Shown here: positions 53,317 through 62,017 of the stretch, piece after piece
Numbering within the stretch: position 1 is the stretch's first letter
How the letters are laid out: each line of letters begins with the position of its first letter
Source of the DNA: Stenotrophomonas_A sp035629025
GTDB lineage: Bacteria > Pseudomonadota > Gammaproteobacteria > Xanthomonadales > Xanthomonadaceae
Length of the DNA stretch: 64,000 nt
Reading direction: 5' to 3'
NCBI GenBank assembly: GCA_035629025.1
Contig: DASPIU010000020.1
Coordinates: forward strand, 1-64,000
The notes under the pieces: model-generated
What the model was told of the DNA's origin: nothing
The model's input: the letters and a program-made list of their open reading frames with translations, nothing else
Database searches by the model: none
Made by a program: the position numbers and the translations under genes

Positions 53317-55091
53317 GGCCACACCTCCGCCAGCGGGTTGGGCGCCTGCCGGGCCGGCACGCCGTCTTGCGGGTGCAGACGGCGTCGCGCCAGTGCCTCG
53401 ATGCCGAAGCTGCGCGCCTGTACATTGAAGCGGGCAAATGCGGCGGCGAGTTGCGGGTGCTGTGCCTGGTAGTCGGCAATCACCCCGGCGACCACCCGCC
53501 AGAAGCGCGATTCGGCCAGGCCGTGGAAGCGCAGCAGGGACCAGCCCAGTTCAGCGAGGTTGACGAACAGCAGCGCGTCGACGGCGAAATCGCGCACCTC
53601 GTCGGCGACCGTGCTGTGCAGCCCCGAGTTGGCATTGACGCGGGCGTGCTCGGCGGAGGGCGCGCGCAGTGGCGGTGCCGGTGCGGCGAGCCACTGCGGC
53701 GCGAAGCGCACGCCGTCGTGGAAGTCCTTCAGCATCACCCCGCCGGGCCAGCCGTCGGCATGCAGCAGCACCATGTTCTGCGCGTGCGATTCCAGCGCGA
53801 TGCCCTGGCTCCACAGCAGATGCAGCACGGGCAGGAAAGCACGTTCGAGCAGCCGCCGCAGCCAGGCCTGGATGCCGTAGCGCCGCAGCCACGGCGCGAT
53901 CAGCAACTGGTCGTCGGCGTCGGTGTGGCACAAGGCGCTCATGGGCAGTGCCGACAGGGCCCGGGGCAGGCGGCGATGCACGCTTTCGCGCCAGATGCAG
54001 GCCAGCGCGCCGTACTGTCCCGCCGCCGCGGCGCTGGGCACATGGCAGATGCCGGCCTGTTCGCGCAGCAGGATCGGTGCGGTCATCGGCGCCGGCCAGG
54101 CCATGCCGTCCACCGTGGCCTGCAGCCAGTCGCTGATCGCCGCGGCATTGAGCACCGTGTGCGGGGCCAGCACGCGCGAGGTGGAGGTGTTGACCAGGCT
54201 CAGCGCCAGCTTCAGCGTCCAGCCGCAGCGCTGGTCCAGGTTGGCGAGGCTGCGCAGTGATTGTTGCGGCTGGTAGCGCGCGGCCATCGCGCCGACGCCG
54301 ACCAGTTCGCCGCGGGCAAACGCGCCATGGTGGAGCGGGGCGATCACCTCGCGCCATTGCCAGGGATGCACGGGCAGCGGCAGGAAGGCGTCGGGGTCCA
54401 GCTGCTGCTGCGCCAGCGCGGCATCGAAGTGCCGTGCATCGGTTTCGCCGAGCAGGATGTGGCGCAGGTTGACCGCATCGAGCGCGCGGCTGGCCGCGTA
54501 CTGGCAGCAATCGCGACGCACCGCCAGCAACCACGGCGACAGCGGCGCGGCCAGCTCCGGGCCAAAGCGCGCGTTGTCGGCCAGGTTGAAACCCAGCCGC
54601 GACTTGAAGCAGGGATGGTAGGGATGCGCATCGCCAAGCCGCGCCTCGACCGTGTCGTAGTCGGCATCGCGCAGCAGGCACGGACTGGCGCCGGCCAGGG
54701 TCTGGGCGTGCTTGATCCGCGTGGCCAGCAATTCGGCGGCCAATTGCTGCACGGCCTGGTCTTCCGCACCGAGCAAGGGCCCGACATCGGCCAGGAACTG
54801 CGCCGGGTCCAGCGCTTCCTGCCGCACCTGGGCACAGTGGCGCCAGATCTTGCCGAGTATGCGCACGCGGCCGAAGCCCAGACCGCGCTGCACGCCGAAG
54901 TGATAACGCGCCGCCGACTCCGCGCCCGCTTGCACGCAGGCGCTGTCGGGCGCCAGCCATTGCACCGGCAGCAGATCCTCGAACAGCAGCGCTTCAAGCA
55001 ATTGCCGCAGCACGCGGCGGCCGGCTTCCTTGTACGCCGGCGCCGATACCAGCGCGGCATGGGCCTGCAGCTCGTCGGCGTGCGCGTGCAT
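53307..55091 (-). CDS. sbnF: NIS siderophore synthetase (IucA/IucC), SbnF-like
   Basis: A 594-residue NRPS-independent siderophore synthetase. Signature motifs are HPWQWREVI, KLALSLVNTSTSRVL (ATP/Mg site, type C-like), ESHAQNMVLL and LKDFHDGVRF, plus a FhuF-like C-terminus. By position it corresponds to SbnF, which joins the second L-Dap to citryl-diaminoethane. The ATG at 55091 lies one base after the sbnE-like stop and follows GAGG. An in-frame start at 55157 would overlap that gene. Exact substrate is inferred from gene order. Confidence 0.9.
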   Translation of the reverse strand: MHAHADELQAHAALVSAPAYKEAGRRVLRQLLEALLFEDLLPVQWLAPDSACVQAGAESAARYHFGVQRGLGFGRVRILGKIWRHCAQVRQEALDPAQFLADVGPLLGAEDQAVQQLAAELLATRIKHAQTLAGASPCLLRDADYDTVEARLGDAHPYHPCFKSRLGFNLADNARFGPELAAPLSPWLLAVRRDCCQYAASRALDAVNLRHILLGETDARHFDAALAQQQLDPDAFLPLPVHPWQWREVIAPLHHGAFARGELVGVGAMAARYQPQQSLRSLANLDQRCGWTLKLALSLVNTSTSRVLAPHTVLNAAAISDWLQATVDGMAWPAPMTAPILLREQAGICHVPSAAAAGQYGALACIWRESVHRRLPRALSALPMSALCHTDADDQLLIAPWLRRYGIQAWLRRLLERAFLPVLHLLWSQGIALESHAQNMVLLHADGWPGGVMLKDFHDGVRFAPQWLAAPAPPLRAPSAEHARVNANSGLHSTVADEVRDFAVDALLFVNLAELGWSLLRFHGLAESRFWRVVAGVIADYQAQHPQLAAAFARFNVQARSFGIEALARRRLHPQDGVPARQAPNPLAEVWPCR

Positions 55092-55092
55092 C

Positions 55093-56814
55093 TCAGGCCT
55101 CGTTCCGCAGCGGGTTGGGAATCTGCACCCAGAGCGGGCGTTCGCCGCGCGCTGCAAAGCTGCTCAGCAGGTTGGCCTTGGCCGGCAGGGTGGGTTGCCG
55201 ACGCAGCTGCGCGGCCAGCGGGTGATCGATGCGCGCCAGGCAGTGCCGGATCTCGCGCCACAAGGTGCGCTCGCCGACCACGCCACCGCGCGCGAGCACC
55301 GCAGCCACCTGGCCGAGATGGTTCACCAGCAGGTAGTACTGCAGGCGTCGCCAGGCCTCGTCCTCGGCATACAGCGCTGGGCTGTCCGCGGCCAGTCCGG
55401 AGGCGGCCGCGCATCCGCAGTTGAGCGTGGCGCCTTCCATGTCGCGAAACACGCCGCGCAGCGGCCAGCCGCCGTCGAAGATCACCAGGCTGTTCTGCAG
55501 ATGCGCCTCCAGCCCCACGCCGTGTTCGAGGAACAGGGCCAGCAGCGGCTGCAGGGTCACCTCCAGGTACTGCCGCCACCAGGCCAGAACGCTGGCCGCG
55601 TCCACGTGGCCTGCGCCTGCCTGTTGCAGCAATGCGTGCAGGCCGATGCGGTGATCGCCTTGCGCTGCTTCGAGCACGGTGGCCATCACGCAGGCGCGGT
55701 CCATCTGCGCGGTATCCAAGGCCTGGCGATGCAGCACGGTGGATGCGGCGAGCAGATCCGGCGCGTCCACGGCCAGCGATTGCGCGGCGGTTTCCAGCAG
55801 CACGCGGCAACACGGGCTGTCCACCGCGGCGGATGGCAGGCGTGCCAGTGCGCTGCTGGCGTCCAGGGCGCGGCGCACCTGCGCGGGCGGGTTGTTGCGG
55901 ACGAAGTTGGTGATGCGGATGTCCAGCGCCAGCTTGAGGAAGCGCTGCCAGCGCGGCAGCCAGACCGTGCGTACCGAAGAGGTCGGCAGCGCCAGTTCGC
56001 CCAATGGCCCGAGCGAGAGCAACTCGCCCCTGGTCACGCGCGCCGCCACTGCCGGCTGCGCCAGCAGGTGGCCGGCCTGCCAGGGGTGGCAGGGCAGCAG
56101 CTGCCACGGCCACGGATCGCCCGTGGGCAGGCGCTGCCTGGCCTCGTCCAGTGCCTGCGGCTCGCTGGCGAGTGCCGCCGCGCCGGTGGCGATGTGCAGC
56201 GCTGGCGGCACGGCGAAATAGTGCAGGCGGAAACGCGCGCCCAGTTCGGGCGCATAACGTTCCAGGTCATCCTCGCCGAAGCCTTCGCTGGCCTTGGAGG
56301 TGACATGGAACACGTGGCCCAGGCGCAGGCCCTGTTCGCCGCGCACGAAGGCGCTGCCGGTGGCTGGTAGCGGCTGCTGCGCATAGCGGCGTGCGTGCGC
56401 GATGCTGTTGCGCATGACGGCCTTCAGCGACTGCGCGGCGCGGCTGGCTGTGGCATCGCCGGCGGCCAGGGCATCGGCAATGAGCGCGGCAAGCTCGCCT
56501 GCGTTGGTCAGCGGCCGCCACTGGCCGGCACGGGCCAGCCACAGGCACTCGTCCACGCGATGCCAGCCCACCAGCGAATGGCAGCGCAGCAGGCCGGCCA
56601 GATGGCAACCCGTGCCCTGCAGCGGCAGACAGAACAGCGGCAGGCCGCTGTGCAGCCGGCGCTGCTGCAGCAGTGCCGGCAACGCCAGCTCGGGCCGAGG
56701 TGGCCACTGCCGCAGATCGGCCACGCCGGTTTCGCGGCACCAGGTATTGAGGTACTGCTCGAGCAGCGCGTGCTCCAGCGCGGGGGGCGAGCCGGGGATC
56801 GAAAGCAGGCTCAT
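55093..56814 (-). CDS. sbnE: NIS siderophore synthetase (IucA/IucC), SbnE-like
   Basis: A 573-residue synthetase with HPWQAGHLL, KLALDIRITNFVRNN, EAHLQNSLVIF and FRDMEGATLN. By position it corresponds to SbnE, the first condensation of citrate with L-2,3-diaminopropionate. The ATG at 56814 overlaps the MFS stop (ATGA); a longer frame upstream is only the shadow of the transporter gene. Confidence 0.9.
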   Translation of the reverse strand: MSLLSIPGSPPALEHALLEQYLNTWCRETGVADLRQWPPRPELALPALLQQRRLHSGLPLFCLPLQGTGCHLAGLLRCHSLVGWHRVDECLWLARAGQWRPLTNAGELAALIADALAAGDATASRAAQSLKAVMRNSIAHARRYAQQPLPATGSAFVRGEQGLRLGHVFHVTSKASEGFGEDDLERYAPELGARFRLHYFAVPPALHIATGAAALASEPQALDEARQRLPTGDPWPWQLLPCHPWQAGHLLAQPAVAARVTRGELLSLGPLGELALPTSSVRTVWLPRWQRFLKLALDIRITNFVRNNPPAQVRRALDASSALARLPSAAVDSPCCRVLLETAAQSLAVDAPDLLAASTVLHRQALDTAQMDRACVMATVLEAAQGDHRIGLHALLQQAGAGHVDAASVLAWWRQYLEVTLQPLLALFLEHGVGLEAHLQNSLVIFDGGWPLRGVFRDMEGATLNCGCAAASGLAADSPALYAEDEAWRRLQYYLLVNHLGQVAAVLARGGVVGERTLWREIRHCLARIDHPLAAQLRRQPTLPAKANLLSSFAARGERPLWVQIPNPLRNEA

Positions 56815-58007
56815 GGCGTGACCGACCGGCGATGGCGTGCGCCATCCGCAGGAGGCGACCAGCGCCGCCATGGCGACAACGCCCCGGCGGCCACGAACAG
56901 CAGCGCGATGACCACGAGCACCCAGCTTGCGGAAACGTGCGGGGTCAGCGTCACCAGCAGCAGCGGCCCGAGCAGCTGCCCGAACGCGGCGACACTGCGG
57001 CTGCTGCCCACCAGCTGGCCACGGCAGCGCAGGCTGGAGGTCGAAACCAGTGCCAGCAGCGCCGACTGCATCAACGCGGCGTAGCTGGCGCCAAGCAGGA
57101 TGCGCCACAGCACCGCGCTCCACAGCGGCTGCGCCATCGTCAGTGCCAGCAGGCACAGTGCGGTGCTGCAAGCGCCGAGGCGGAACAGCGGGCTCGCCGA
57201 GGCGAGGCGGTTGCAGCGCCCCCAGCATGGCGTGGCAATCAAGGTGGCACCCCAGGCGCCCGCATGCAGCACGCCGGCCCATACCGCCAGCAAGGGCAGC
57301 GCGGCGTAGCGCTCGGCCAGAAACAGCACGAAGGCCCCGGCCAGGCCGAAGGCGGCAGTCTGCACCAGCAGTATGGACAGCAGCCAGCGTCTTGAGCGGC
57401 CGCGCCAGCGCCACGGCATGACCAACGGTGGCGTGATTGGCGCTCGCGCCGGGCGCGGCGGAATGCTCCGCCATAGGCCCCATGCCATGCCAGCCATCAG
57501 CACCGCGGCGAGGCCGAGGAGGGGGCGCATATTGCCCGCCTGCAACGACAAGCCGCCGAGCAACGGCCCGCCCAGTGAACCTGCCGCGGTCGCGCTTTCC
57601 AGCCGCGCCAGCGCGCGTCCGGCAAAACGCCCGGCCGATTCGATCACTGCCGCGGTGATGCCCACGCTCAACACGCTGGCGCCTTGCAGCAGGCGGCCCA
57701 GCAGCAGGGCGGCGGCGTGGTCCAGCGTGGCGGTCAGCGCCAGGCCCGCGGCAAACACCAGGCAGCCGCCGCTGGCCAGCGCGCGCGGACCGAAGCGGTC
57801 GCAGCAGCGGCCGGCCAGCGGCCCCAGCAACAGCGTGCCCAGCGCCGGCGCGGCCAGGGCTGCCGCGCTCCAGTGCGCCGCATCGACCGGGGTGGTGCCG
57901 GCAAGCGTCGCCACGTACAGCGGCATCACCGGCAGCAACAGCATCGCGGCAAGCGTCGAGAACGCCTGGCAGCCCAGCAGCCACAGCAGCGGCCCGGCGA
58001 CGACCAT
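56811..58007 (-). CDS. sbnD: MFS siderophore exporter, SbnD-like
   Basis: A 398-residue major facilitator protein with about 12 hydrophobic segments. The loop-2 motif is GPLAGRCCDRFGPR (about 62-75), and a motif-C-like GSLGGPLLGG (about 145-154) is typical of drug/H+ antiporters. Placement between two synthetase genes matches SbnD, the staphyloferrin B exporter. The ATG at 58007 overlaps the sbnC-like stop (TGATG). Confidence 0.9.
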   Translation of the reverse strand: MVVAGPLLWLLGCQAFSTLAAMLLLPVMPLYVATLAGTTPVDAAHWSAAALAAPALGTLLLGPLAGRCCDRFGPRALASGGCLVFAAGLALTATLDHAAALLLGRLLQGASVLSVGITAAVIESAGRFAGRALARLESATAAGSLGGPLLGGLSLQAGNMRPLLGLAAVLMAGMAWGLWRSIPPRPARAPITPPLVMPWRWRGRSRRWLLSILLVQTAAFGLAGAFVLFLAERYAALPLLAVWAGVLHAGAWGATLIATPCWGRCNRLASASPLFRLGACSTALCLLALTMAQPLWSAVLWRILLGASYAALMQSALLALVSTSSLRCRGQLVGSSRSVAAFGQLLGPLLLVTLTPHVSASWVLVVIALLFVAAGALSPWRRWSPPADGARHRRSVTP

Positions 58008-59788
58008 CACCCGGTCTCCTGTCGCGGCGTCATCCGCAGCGGGTTGGCCAGGGCGTCCATGGCACTGGGCATGCCGTCCGCTGGCTGCAGCTGTGCCAGC
58101 AACGGCTGCAGCACCTGCTTGAACGGCCACGTTGCCGCATCCAGCAGCAGCTCGCGGGTCTGCGCGGCGTACGCCACCGGCAGCGGCACGCGTGCCAGCA
58201 CCCGGCTGAGCGCTTCCTTCAGCAGCCGCCAACCGCGTGCTTCGCTGCCGCCGCGCTGCGTGGCGATGGCGGCCAGCACGGCATGCAGGTTGACCTCGAT
58301 CAGCAACGTCTGCAGATATGCCAGCAGCTGCGCCGGGGTTTCCAGCAACAAGGTGTTGCGACCATCGTCGGCGATGAGGTACTCCGGCGCGGCCAGCCCG
58401 TGTTCGCGCAGCAAGGGTGCGCAGATGCGCAGGCTGTCGTGGTCGCGCAGCACGACAGCGACCGGCCCGCCAGCACGCCAGGCCAGCAACAGGTTCTGTC
58501 CGTGCAGCTCGGGCATGACACCGGCGCGGAAACAGCGCAGTCCCAGTTCCAGCGTCAATTCGGCAATGCGCGCGAAGGTCTGCCAGATGGCGGCTTCGCC
58601 ATGATCGCGACCCAGCAGGATGTCGAAGGCGGGCAGCCGGCCGTCGGCCGTGGTTGCCGGTAGCGCGGCCATTGGCACCAGCATGGCGCGGCCCATGCGC
58701 GGATAGCGTCGCCACAGGCAGGCCAGTTCGCCGCGGTCGTGCAGCACGTCCTCGTGCTGGCGCAGCGCCCACCAGTGCCGCTCGTCGCACAGGTGCAGGT
58801 GGCGCACCAGCCATGCATCGCGCTGACGCACGCATTCCAGGCAGGCCTGTGCGCGCACGCCGTTGCGCAGGCTGCGCAGGGGCAGGTAACGCATCGCGCC
58901 GAGCACGGGCGCCGACAGCGACAGCTTCAGGTGCGCACGCGGATGCTCGTGCATCGCCAGCGTGCGCAGCGAGGCCGTGGCATGGCCGCTGCCCAGTTGC
59001 AGGTCCAGGTCCAGGACCTGGGCCGCGTCCCAGCCATGCGCCTGCTCCCAGTAATCGCGTTGCCAGGGATGTACGGGCAGCCATCGATAGGCACGCGTGT
59101 GCAGGCCGCGGGCACGTGCGCGGCGCTGCAGGCGACTGCGCTGCGCCGCATTGAGCAGGTGCGCGGCCGGGGCGGTGGCCGCGGCCAATGGCGAAGCCAG
59201 CCAGCGCCCGGCGGCCACCGCCACCCATTGCAAGGCGATGGGGTGTCCCGCTTCGGGACTGAAGCGCTCGCGTGTCTGCGTGGTCAGCGACCAGGGCTTG
59301 GCCCGTGCCAGCGGATGGAAGGGACGGTCACGCAAGCTGCTCAACGCTTCCCAGTGGGCGAGCGCCGAGGGTTGCGCGTGCAACCGGGCGATGATGGACG
59401 GCGCTTGCGTGGCGGCGTACCCGGCCTGCTCACAGGCCAGGGCGAAGGGTGTGCTGAGCTGCCCCGCCGCGGCTTGCCACCATTGCGCCTGCTCCAGCAC
59501 CGAGGCCAGCCGCGCCACCGGCACGCTGCTGGCGCCGGCTTCCGCCACTGGCCTGTCGTTGTGGATGTGCTCGGCGGCACGCGTATCGATGCGCAATGGA
59601 CGCAAGCCATCGGCCGGCTGCCCGAACCAGCGCAGATACTCGCCAGGCTGGCCCAACGCGATGTCCATCGCGCCGTGCGCGGGGGCAGGGCGGCAATGGC
59701 TGCGGAAGCCATACACATCTTCCAGCCACAGCGCATCGAACAGGTCCTGTGCCAGCGGCTGCAGCGTGCGGGCAAGATCGGCGCCCAT
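58007..59788 (-). CDS. sbnC: NIS siderophore synthetase (IucA/IucC), SbnC-like
   Basis: A 593-residue synthetase (S. aureus SbnC is about 584). Motifs are LPVHPWQRDYW, HLKLSLSAPVLGAMRYL (type B-like, differing from the other two synthetases), PELHGQNLLLAW and VVLRDHDSLRI. By position it corresponds to SbnC, which attaches alpha-ketoglutarate to complete the molecule. The ATG at 59788 lies five bases after the sbnB-like stop. Confidence 0.9.
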   Translation of the reverse strand: MGADLARTLQPLAQDLFDALWLEDVYGFRSHCRPAPAHGAMDIALGQPGEYLRWFGQPADGLRPLRIDTRAAEHIHNDRPVAEAGASSVPVARLASVLEQAQWWQAAAGQLSTPFALACEQAGYAATQAPSIIARLHAQPSALAHWEALSSLRDRPFHPLARAKPWSLTTQTRERFSPEAGHPIALQWVAVAAGRWLASPLAAATAPAAHLLNAAQRSRLQRRARARGLHTRAYRWLPVHPWQRDYWEQAHGWDAAQVLDLDLQLGSGHATASLRTLAMHEHPRAHLKLSLSAPVLGAMRYLPLRSLRNGVRAQACLECVRQRDAWLVRHLHLCDERHWWALRQHEDVLHDRGELACLWRRYPRMGRAMLVPMAALPATTADGRLPAFDILLGRDHGEAAIWQTFARIAELTLELGLRCFRAGVMPELHGQNLLLAWRAGGPVAVVLRDHDSLRICAPLLREHGLAAPEYLIADDGRNTLLLETPAQLLAYLQTLLIEVNLHAVLAAIATQRGGSEARGWRLLKEALSRVLARVPLPVAYAAQTRELLLDAATWPFKQVLQPLLAQLQPADGMPSAMDALANPLRMTPRQETG

Positions 59789-59793
59789 GGTGG

Positions 59794-60840
59794 TCAGCCG
59801 TACAAGGGCAGGCGCCGGCCGACCCCTGCCTGCTGCGCGCGTTCGAGGAAACGCTGCGCGCAGGCCAGGTCGACCAGCGCCATGCCCATCGGATTGAGCA
59901 GGATGATCTCGCTCGCGTTCTCGCGCCCCGGGCGCTGGCCGGCGACGATCTCGCCGAGCTCGGCATGCAATTGCGCGCGCGAGAACCGCCCTTCGAGCAC
60001 GAGCTGGTGGAGAATCTTGCGCTCGCGGTTGCTCTGCTCCCAGTCGTCGACCACGACCTTGTCGGCCTGTTCGTAGACCTCCTTGTGCACGTCCATGATC
60101 GAGACATTGGCGACAAAGCTGCCGGCGGCGAGCCAGTCGAAGGGCAGGTACGGCGTGTCGGTCACCGTGCAGGTGACCACGACCTCGCTGCCGCGCACGG
60201 CCTGCTCGGCGTTGCGCGCGATGTTCCAGCGCACCTCGCCGAAGTGCTGGCCCAGCGTCGCGGCCAGCGCGGTGGCCGCCTCCTGGGCCACATCGAACAG
60301 GCTCACCTGGCTGATCGAGGGGAATTGTTCGAGCAGCGTCTGCAACTGCATCCGCGCGATCGCGCCGCAGCCGATCACCGCCACCTGCTGGAACCCCGAC
60401 CCTGCCAGGTGCCGCGCGCCGATGGCGGTGATCGCGGCGGTGCGCATGCCGCTGATCAGCCCGCCTTCCAGGATCGCGATGGGATAGTTGCTGTCCGGGT
60501 CGTTGAGCACGATCAGCGCGCTGGCGCGCTCCAGCCCGAAGCGCTCCGGGTTGTGCCGGCGGCTGCCGATCCACTTCAGCCCGGCCACCGGCCGCGGCCC
60601 GCCGAGGTAGCCGGGCATGGCGATGATCCGGTCGGCGATATGCGTGGCCCCGGGCCAGCGCAGGTAGGGCTTGAGCGGCTGCACGTAGTCGCCGCGCTGG
60701 TGGCAGAGCAGGGCGGCGTTGGCCGCATCCACATAGGGCTGCGAATAGGTGCCACCCAGCACGATGAGATCCTGGCGGCTGAGGTAGAGCAGGTCGGCGG
60801 GCGTGCTGGGGTCAGCAGCGGGGAGGGAGGTCGGGCACAT
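59794..60840 (-). CDS. sbnB: Ornithine cyclodeaminase-family dehydrogenase, SbnB-like
   Basis: A 348-residue NAD-dependent enzyme of the ornithine cyclodeaminase / mu-crystallin family. The Rossmann motif is VAVIGCGAIARMQLQTL (about 160-176), and the conserved GGLISGMRTAAITAIGARHL precedes it. SbnB oxidises N-(1-amino-1-carboxy-2-ethyl)-glutamate to L-2,3-diaminopropionate and alpha-ketoglutarate, supplying two building blocks. Pairing with the adjacent SbnA-like enzyme strongly favours this over a true cyclodeaminase. The ATG at 60840 lies 56 bp after sbnA; no good ribosome site is seen. Confidence 0.92.
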   Translation of the reverse strand: MCPTSLPAADPSTPADLLYLSRQDLIVLGGTYSQPYVDAANAALLCHQRGDYVQPLKPYLRWPGATHIADRIIAMPGYLGGPRPVAGLKWIGSRRHNPERFGLERASALIVLNDPDSNYPIAILEGGLISGMRTAAITAIGARHLAGSGFQQVAVIGCGAIARMQLQTLLEQFPSISQVSLFDVAQEAATALAATLGQHFGEVRWNIARNAEQAVRGSEVVVTCTVTDTPYLPFDWLAAGSFVANVSIMDVHKEVYEQADKVVVDDWEQSNRERKILHQLVLEGRFSRAQLHAELGEIVAGQRPGRENASEIILLNPMGMALVDLACAQRFLERAQQAGVGRRLPLYG

Positions 60841-60896
60841 GGCAGTGGAGCCTCGGTACGGCGGCACGCTGCACGGGCAAGCCGGGCAGGGATAGA

Positions 60897-61868
60897 TCAG
60901 GCGACGAGAGCGGTGCGTCGGTGTCGTTCGCTGGCATCGGCGAGCCAGGCGTCGTTGTAGACCGTGTCCAGATAGCGCTCGCCACGGTCGGGCAGCAGCG
61001 TCACCACTCGCGGCGGCAGCGCGTCCTGAGCGGCCAGGCGTTGCAGGGCGGCGATCACCGCGCCGGACGAACCGCCGGCAAAGATGCCTTCGTGCAGGGT
61101 CAGGGCGCGGCAGGCCATGGACGCGTCGTAGTCGTCCACCCACACCACCTCGTCCACTTCGTCGCGCCGCAGCAGCTCCGGCACGCGGCTGGCGCCGATG
61201 CCCGGCAGTTTGCGCAGCGCGGGCGTGCCGCCGAACAGCACCGAGCCCAGCGCATCGACCGCGATCACGCGCAGCGCCGGCCACGCCTGCTTCAGGCGGC
61301 GCGCGATGCCGTGCAAGGTGCCGCTGGTGCTCACTCCCAGCACCAGCGCGTCGGGCGGGTCGGCCGCCAGCGCCGTGGCCAGCTCGGCGCCTTCGCCATG
61401 GAAGTGGGCCAGCCAGTTGCGCGCATTGGCGTACTGGTTGATCCAGATTGCCTGCGGATCAGCCGCCAGCAGTTGCCCGACGCGGTCGATCCGCGCCTGC
61501 AGGTAGCCACCATGCTCGTCGCACGCGCGCACCATGTCGATCAGCCCGCCGTAGCAGCGGATGATCTTGAGGTTGGCCGCCGAGATGTTCGGGTCCACCA
61601 CCGCGGTGAAGCGCAACCGGTGTGTGGCGCAGAGCAGGGCCAGGGCAATGGCGAAATTGCCAGAGGAGCTCTCGATGACATGCATTCCAGCGCGCAGGCT
61701 GGACTCGGCCAGGCCCTGCTCGATGATGTAGCGCGCGGGCCGGTCCTTGACGCTGCCGCCGGGATTGCACAGCTCCAGCTTGGCGTAGACGGCGCTGTCG
61801 GGAAACATTCGCGACAGCCGCACCAGCGGCGTGGCGCCGATGGCTTGGGTCAGGTTATCGAGCAACAT
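60897..61868 (-). CDS. sbnA: PLP-dependent synthase, SbnA-like
   Basis: A 323-residue cysteine synthase-fold enzyme. The PLP Lys is in NPGGSVKDRPARYII (about 41), the substrate loop is ESSSGNFAIAL (about 66-76) and the phosphate-binding loop is GVSTSGTLHG (about 178-187). SbnA condenses O-phospho-L-serine with glutamate. First gene of the operon; GGGAG lies seven bases before the ATG. The Fur box is 42 bp upstream. Confidence 0.92.
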   Translation of the reverse strand: MLLDNLTQAIGATPLVRLSRMFPDSAVYAKLELCNPGGSVKDRPARYIIEQGLAESSLRAGMHVIESSSGNFAIALALLCATHRLRFTAVVDPNISAANLKIIRCYGGLIDMVRACDEHGGYLQARIDRVGQLLAADPQAIWINQYANARNWLAHFHGEGAELATALAADPPDALVLGVSTSGTLHGIARRLKQAWPALRVIAVDALGSVLFGGTPALRKLPGIGASRVPELLRRDEVDEVVWVDDYDASMACRALTLHEGIFAGGSSGAVIAALQRLAAQDALPPRVVTLLPDRGERYLDTVYNDAWLADASERHRRTALVA

Positions 61869-61909
61869 GGGGTTTCTCCCGCAAGGTGCCCGGATAGTGT
61901 GTAGTCAAA

Positions 61910-61924
61910 TGAGAATGGTTATCA
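61910..61924 (-). promoter_or_regulatory. Fur box of the siderophore operon
   Basis: TGAGAAT-G-GTTATCA (plus-strand reading) matches the 7-1-7 Fur consensus TGATAAT-N-ATTATCA at 12-13 of the 14 arm positions. It lies 42 bp from the sbnA-like ATG and about 94 bp from lolA, so it most plausibly controls the operon. Iron repression is inferred. Confidence 0.82.
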
Positions 61925-62017
61925 GATACGACGTGTAACGGTGAGTGACTTCTCCCCAATTCAGTTCGCAACCGGCAGAATGTTTTCCGCTCATCTCGTC
62001 AACAAGGGGACACCCGC

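Noticed and set aside
53307..61868. Operon as aerobactin, achromobactin or xanthoferrin (vibrioferrin) synthesis
   Set aside because: Three synthetases together with SbnA-, SbnB-, SbnG-, SbnH- and SbnI-like genes in sbn order fit staphyloferrin B; there are no lysine monooxygenase/acetylase genes, and the vibrioferrin set lacks the SbnA/SbnB pair.
60897..61868. Housekeeping cysteine synthase
   Set aside because: Fold and motifs fit, but the place at the head of a siderophore operon beside an SbnB-like enzyme and a SerK-like enzyme favours SbnA.
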